Of a stretch of DNA of 38,524 bases, positions 34,136 through 38,524 are shown one piece after another. Location: contig DFOK01000076.1 of the NCBI GenBank assembly GCA_002376715.1, positions 1 to 38,524 on the forward strand, read 5' to 3'. The first letter of the stretch is position 1, and each line of letters opens with the position of its first letter. A model generated the notes under the pieces. It made no database searches. It was not told the DNA's origin and saw nothing but the letters and a program-made list of their open reading frames with translations. A program made the translations under genes and the position numbers. The DNA comes from Bacteroidales bacterium UBA3543. Lineage in GTDB: Bacteria > Bacteroidota > Bacteroidia > Bacteroidales > UBA932.

Positions 34136-34200
34136 GGTGCGGGTTGCGAGTTACGGGTTGCGAGGTTACGAGTTGCGAGGTTGCTTAAAATTCCGCAACT
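34136..34200. repeat. Tandem degenerate GGGTTRCG/GAGTTRCG word repeat
   Basis: Words GCGGGTTGCG, AGTTACG, GGTTGCG, AGGTTACG, AGTTGCG and AGGTTGC follow each other. The same word type occurs at 6901-6919, 8351-8393 and, inverted, 23045-23110; a GTGTAGTGTGTAGT variant closes the window at 38507-38524. Confidence 0.55.
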
Positions 34201-34208
34201 CGTTTTTT
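34168..34208 (+). terminator. Terminator-like hairpin after the S46 gene
   Basis: ACGAGTTGCG (34168-34177) and CGCAACTCGT (34194-34203) pair perfectly over 10 bp with a 16-nt loop, followed by TTTTTT. The left arm is one of the tandem GTTGCGAG/GTTACG words, so the terminator is built from the repeat. Confidence 0.7.
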
Positions 34209-34303
34209 CATTTGCTTAAATTTCGTAACTCTTGATTTTATTCCTATTTTTACAAATCACTACCGGAACTTGTTCCTAAAATATAACTTAATCTCAGATT
34301 GCT

Positions 34304-37300
34304 ATGAAACGGTTAATTTCACGACTTTTTATTATTTCTTGCTTAATTCTAAGCGTTTTTTCATGTGTTGAGCCGGAACTTATTGTAGGTCAGGGTCAGA
34401 ATCAAAATCAGACAGAACTTTCAATAGGAAGTGATGGGGGTACTTTTACAATACCTATTAGTTCCAATGTTGATTTTACTTGTTCTCTTTCAAATGATTG
34501 TAAATCCTGGTGCTCAATTACTCAGACCAAGGCAATGAATGATTACAGTATTATTCTCACTGTGAAGGAGAATGATACGTATGATTCGAGAACAGGTACG
34601 TTGACCATCAGTTATGCTGAAAAGAGTACAACACTCACCATTACTCAGAGTCAGAAAGATGAGCTTATTTTAACTCAAAAGGAGTTTATAGTAGGAACTG
34701 AAGGGGGTGAATTGAAGATTCCCGTCTCGACCAATATACAATACAGCTGTACTGTTATGGAGGGAGCTCAGGGGTGGATAACAATAAAACAGAGCCAGAC
34801 CAAAGGTTTGGAGGACTATAATCTGGTACTTCAGATTGCCAAGAACGAGAGCTATGATGGAAGGGTAGGTCAGGTTAAAATTTCCGGTGCCGGTAAGGAG
34901 AGCTTCATCACCATTACTCAGAAGCAGGTTGATGCACTTATTGTAGAGCAGAAAGAGTTTTCAATCGGCAGTGATGGTGGTAATATTACGATACCTCTTC
35001 GTTCAAATATTGACTACAGTTGTTCTCTTTCAGATGATTGTAAATCTTGGTGCTCCATAACTCAGACTAAGGCCTTGAACAATTACAATATTATTCTCTC
35101 CGTTGCTAAGAATGAAAAACATGATCCAAGAACCGGTACTTTGACCATCAGTTATGATGATAAAAGTATAGTAATTTCTATTACCCAGAGTCAGAAAGAT
35201 GAGTTTATTTTAACCCAAAAAGAGTTCATCATAGGCAGCGAGGGAGGTGAGCTGAAGATTCCTGTATCCGCCAATATACAATACAGTTGTGCTGTAGTGG
35301 AGGGAGCCCAGGATTGGATTACAATAGAACAAGCCCAAACAAAAGGTTTGGAAGATTATAATATAGTACTCAAGATTGCTAAAAACGAGAGTTATGATGG
35401 AAGGGTAGGTCAGGTTAAAATCTCCGGTGCCGGCAAGGAAAGCTTCATCACCATTACTCAGAAGCAGGTTGATGCATTTATTATAGATCAGCAAGACTTT
35501 GCAATAGGCAGTGATGGAGGTAATATTACAATACCTCTTCGTTCAAATATTGACTATAGTTGTTCTCTCTCAGATGATTGTAAATCCTGGTGTTCCATTA
35601 CTCAGACTAAGGCACTTAATGATTACAATATAATTCTCTCCGTTGCCAAGAATAACGGTTATGATCCAAGAACCGGTACTCTGACCATCAGTTATGGTGA
35701 TAAGAGCACAAAAGTCACCATTACTCAAAGTCAGAAAGATGAGATTATTTTAACACAGAAAGAGTTTACAATAGGAATTGATGGAGGCGAGTTGCGGATT
35801 CCGGTCTTGACCAATATCAACTATACCGCTACTGTACTTGGGAATGCTCAAAGTTGGATTGAAATCTCTCAGGTACAGACCAAGGGGTTAGAACAGTACC
35901 ATCTGGTCCTTCAGATCGCTAAGAACGAGAGCTATGATGGGAGAGTAGGTCAGGTTAAAATTTCCGGTGCCGGTAAGGAGAGCTTCATCACCATTACGCA
36001 GAAGCAGGTTGTAGAACTTATTGTAGATCAGCAATATTTTTCAATAGGAAGTGATGGAGGCACTATAACAATTCCTGTCAGCTCTAATGTTGACTATAGT
36101 TGTTCTCTTTCAGATGATTGTAAGTCCTGGTGCACTATTACTCAGACCAAGGCACTAAACAATTACAATATAATTCTCTCCGTTGCCAAGAATGAAGGTT
36201 ATGATCCAAGAACCGGTACTCTGACCATCAGTTATGGTGATAAGAGCACAAAAGTCACAATTACCCAGAGTCAGAAAGATGAGATTATTTTAACACAGAA
36301 AGAGTTTACAATAGGAAGTGATGGAGGCGAGTTGCGGATTCCGGTCTTGACCAATATCAACTATACCGCTACTGTACTTGGGGATGCTCATAGTTGGATT
36401 GGAGTCTCTCAGGTACAGACTAAGGGGTTAGAGGAGTATAAGTTGGTCTTACAAATAGCTAAGAATAGTGCTATGGTCGGTAGGGTAGGCCAGGTTAAGA
36501 TATCCGGTGCCGGTAAGGAGAGTTTTATCAATATTAATCAGGGAGCCAAAGAAGAGTCCTCGGCATTGGCAAAAGAGCGCGCTGCTCTTACTGCGTTATA
36601 TAATTCACTAAATGGCAGCCAATGGACAAGAAAGGATAATTGGCTAAGTGATAAGCCACTTAATGAATGGTATGGAATAGGAGTTGACGCGCAAGGGCAT
36701 GTGATTGTAATTAATCTTCCTGATAATAATCTCTCAGGCAATATCCCCGCCGAGATTGGAGATTTTTCAAAATTGAGGTTTTTGCAACTCTGTTACGATG
36801 CTATTACCGGAAATATACCTCCTGAGATATGTAAACTTAAAGCGTTGGAACACCTCTATCTTTTCTACAATCAACTAACCGGACCACTTCCCGGTGAAAT
36901 GGGCACTTTAACTAATTTGAGCGGTCTCGATATCACCATGAATAATCTATCGGGCACTATTCCTACATCCATCCTCAACAACACCACTTTTTGGGAAAAA
37001 TTCTGGTCCAGGATAGTTTGCTACAACAATTTTGATCTTTCCGGTATTACCAATTTCCCTGCTCCTAATTTCACCTTTAACGATGTTTCGGGAGCTCCAA
37101 TCAACCTTGGAAATGAGTATTCATCAAATAAATATACAATACTTTTCGATTGGCAGACTTGGTGCTCATACTGTACCGCTTACACGCCTCAACTTATTTC
37201 GATTTACAATACTTATAAGTCTAAAGGGCTGAATGTAATTGGTTGTTCGATTTATGGTGGAAACTATGGCGCTATGGGTATGACAGATGCCAAGCTTAAG

Positions 37301-38503
37301 CAAATTGCCGATACTTTGGGTATGCCTTGGAGGACAATACTTATCCAACCCACAGCAGATGTATATAACTCTCTGTTGTATCAAATGTCTATACCAAATC
37401 TCCATGTCGTTGATGAAAATGGCAATGTGGTCTTCTCTACTGCCGCTTTTGGAGATAACCGTAATGAGCTGGAGAACTTCATTAAAAACAAGCTTGGTGA
37501 AGCTTCCGGTGGAGGAGGCTCCTATTACGAGTCAACCGATTACTCTGCCGATGGTAAGGTTAAAACTCTAGAAACTCACACAGTAGGGAATGGGATTAAG
37601 CTGATATTTACAGGGGATGCCTTTACCGATAAGGATCACGCCGCTGGCACTTTTGATACATGGGTACAGCATGCTGTTGAAGCCTTCTTCAGTGAGGAGC
37701 CATATAAGTCTTTACGTAATCGTTTTGATGTCTATTCCGTTGCAGCCGTATCCAAAAACAAAGAGATAGCTGATGACTCTCAGACAGCCTTTAGCTGCAG
37801 TTTCGGTGAAGGCACATTCGTTGAAGGCAATGACGCAAAAGTTTTTGAATATGCTAATAAGGTTCCGGACGCAGATATGAGCAAGAGCGTGGTTACTGTT
37901 ATAATCAACTCTCCTAATTACTCCGGTACCTGTAGTATGTATTCGGATAATTCGGCTATTGGCTATTGTGCTATTATCGATTATTCAGTTTCCGAATTTG
38001 GTAAAGTAGTGCTACATGAGAGTGGAGGTCACGCTTTTGGCAAACTTTTGGATGAGTATACCTCCTCCGGAAAGGGAGCAATAACTGAAGAATCTAGAGA
38101 CTCTTTTATTAAGCAAAGGGACAATTGGGGCTGGGGAGCCAATGTCGATATCACTTCAGACCCTGCCACAATTCAGTGGTCCTTTATGTTGAGTGATGCT
38201 AATTATCAAAAAGTTGTTGGAATCTATGAAGGTGCTCTCACCTTTGCCACAGGAGCATGGCGTCCCACAACAAACAGTATAATGAATGCAAACACAGATG
38301 GGTTTAACGCTCCCTCAAGATTTGCCATCTACAAACGAATTATGCAGCTCTCACAGGGCACCACACCCACTTTTGCTGAGTTTGCCGTATTTGATGCACC
38401 AAACCTCACCAAGGCGCCCACCAAAACAACCTTTACTCCAATACCCAAAAACTTCATTCCATTCCATCCACCGGTAATTAAAGATAAAAAATGGAATGAA
38501 TAG
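34304..38503 (+). CDS. Surface lipoprotein: eight BACON domains, LRR, thioredoxin-like and M64 peptidase domains
   Basis: The 1399-residue lipoprotein (signal ending LSVFSC, Cys21) begins with eight BACON domains (about 26-745) of two alternating types, forming four units of 180-186 residues. Plant-type leucine-rich repeats follow at about 750-890 (NNLSGNIPAEIGDFSKL, NQLTGPLPGEMGTLTNL). A thioredoxin/TlpA-like domain spans about 918-1060, with Cys954 and Cys957 in WCSYC. An M64 (IgA-peptidase family) metallopeptidase domain occupies about 1075-1390, with HESGGHAFGKLLDEY from His1238. BACON domains are thought to bind glycans or mucin; M64 includes an IgA-cleaving protease. It is probably a surface protease held out by BACON stalks, substrate unknown. 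No -7 box was found upstream. Confidence 0.85.
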   Translation: MKRLISRLFIISCLILSVFSCVEPELIVGQGQNQNQTELSIGSDGGTFTIPISSNVDFTCSLSNDCKSWCSITQTKAMNDYSIILTVKENDTYDSRTGTLTISYAEKSTTLTITQSQKDELILTQKEFIVGTEGGELKIPVSTNIQYSCTVMEGAQGWITIKQSQTKGLEDYNLVLQIAKNESYDGRVGQVKISGAGKESFITITQKQVDALIVEQKEFSIGSDGGNITIPLRSNIDYSCSLSDDCKSWCSITQTKALNNYNIILSVAKNEKHDPRTGTLTISYDDKSIVISITQSQKDEFILTQKEFIIGSEGGELKIPVSANIQYSCAVVEGAQDWITIEQAQTKGLEDYNIVLKIAKNESYDGRVGQVKISGAGKESFITITQKQVDAFIIDQQDFAIGSDGGNITIPLRSNIDYSCSLSDDCKSWCSITQTKALNDYNIILSVAKNNGYDPRTGTLTISYGDKSTKVTITQSQKDEIILTQKEFTIGIDGGELRIPVLTNINYTATVLGNAQSWIEISQVQTKGLEQYHLVLQIAKNESYDGRVGQVKISGAGKESFITITQKQVVELIVDQQYFSIGSDGGTITIPVSSNVDYSCSLSDDCKSWCTITQTKALNNYNIILSVAKNEGYDPRTGTLTISYGDKSTKVTITQSQKDEIILTQKEFTIGSDGGELRIPVLTNINYTATVLGDAHSWIGVSQVQTKGLEEYKLVLQIAKNSAMVGRVGQVKISGAGKESFININQGAKEESSALAKERAALTALYNSLNGSQWTRKDNWLSDKPLNEWYGIGVDAQGHVIVINLPDNNLSGNIPAEIGDFSKLRFLQLCYDAITGNIPPEICKLKALEHLYLFYNQLTGPLPGEMGTLTNLSGLDITMNNLSGTIPTSILNNTTFWEKFWSRIVCYNNFDLSGITNFPAPNFTFNDVSGAPINLGNEYSSNKYTILFDWQTWCSYCTAYTPQLISIYNTYKSKGLNVIGCSIYGGNYGAMGMTDAKLKQIADTLGMPWRTILIQPTADVYNSLLYQMSIPNLHVVDENGNVVFSTAAFGDNRNELENFIKNKLGEASGGGGSYYESTDYSADGKVKTLETHTVGNGIKLIFTGDAFTDKDHAAGTFDTWVQHAVEAFFSEEPYKSLRNRFDVYSVAAVSKNKEIADDSQTAFSCSFGEGTFVEGNDAKVFEYANKVPDADMSKSVVTVIINSPNYSGTCSMYSDNSAIGYCAIIDYSVSEFGKVVLHESGGHAFGKLLDEYTSSGKGAITEESRDSFIKQRDNWGWGANVDITSDPATIQWSFMLSDANYQKVVGIYEGALTFATGAWRPTTNSIMNANTDGFNAPSRFAIYKRIMQLSQGTTPTFAEFAVFDAPNLTKAPTKTTFTPIPKNFIPFHPPVIKDKKWNE
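34379..36540 (+). repeat. Four 540-bp tandem repeats encoding BACON domain pairs
   Basis: Units run from 34379 (558 nt, with a 6-codon insertion), 34937, 35477 and 36017. Spacing of equivalent bases is exactly 540 nt between units 2, 3 and 4. Conserved blocks such as AGGTCAGGTTAAAAT and CCGGTGCCGGTAAGGAGAGC recur nearly identically. Each unit codes for one type-A and one type-B BACON domain. The last unit diverges after 36460. Confidence 0.9.
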
Positions 38504-38524
38504 TTAGTGTGTAGTGTGTAGTGT

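Noticed and set aside
34264..34277. GGAACTTGTTCC as an operator for the BACON-M64 gene
   Set aside because: Only 5-bp arms with a 2-nt centre and no second copy; too short to claim.
34379..36540. CRISPR-like or satellite repeat array
   Set aside because: The repeats are 540 bp, have no spacers, stay in frame throughout and encode BACON domains.

Overview
The window is a chromosomal segment from an anaerobic member of the phylum Bacteroidota, most likely order Bacteroidales. The evidence is an adjacent SusC/SusD outer-membrane pair, lipoproteins with Bacteroidota-style lipoboxes, BACON domains, an S46 dipeptidyl-peptidase, a fimbrillin-type protein, and several TAnnTTTG (-7) promoter boxes with no obvious Shine-Dalgarno sequences. 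The genus cannot be read from the sequence alone. No tRNA, rRNA, CRISPR array or complete insertion sequence was seen.

Layout. 1-4200: the 5' end of a LysR-type regulator, divergent from a large M16 zinc protease, then a small secreted DUF2147-like protein and a convergent CutC-family gene. 4292-9804: a transglutaminase-like lipoprotein, a DUF4143-type AAA ATPase with a palindromic promoter, and a secreted beta-helix protein. 9876-20123: indolepyruvate oxidoreductase iorBA, then a minus-strand block of ferredoxin-fused aldo/keto reductase, SusC, SusD and S9 peptidase. 20235-23159: a decayed partial copy of the aldo/keto reductase ending in an inverted repeat, a fimbrillin-like lipoprotein with a C-type-lectin-like C-terminus, a 45-codon small ORF upstream of it, and about 500 nt of structured non-coding DNA. 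23160-31922: a HerA-like ATPase overlapping a gene related to phage proteins, a tail-to-tail ClpC, gyrA and a TPR protein. 32011-38503: an S46 peptidase with the Arg expected of an Asp/Glu-specific DPP11, and a 1399-residue surface lipoprotein with eight BACON domains, leucine-rich repeats, a thioredoxin fold and an M64 peptidase domain.

How it fits together. The window is rich in extracytoplasmic protein breakdown (M16, S9, S46, M64, transglutaminase-like) together with a SusCD importer whose co-transcribed enzyme is a peptidase rather than a glycosidase. IorAB oxidises aryl-2-oxoacids made from aromatic amino acids. This suggests a peptide- and amino-acid-fermenting lifestyle; that is an inference from gene content. 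The most unusual items are the BACON8-LRR-thioredoxin-M64 protein with its exact 540-bp tandem repeats, the fimbrillin/small-ORF/leader locus, the broken aldo/keto reductase copy with its inverted-repeat boundary, and two families of degenerate word repeats in the intergenic spacers.
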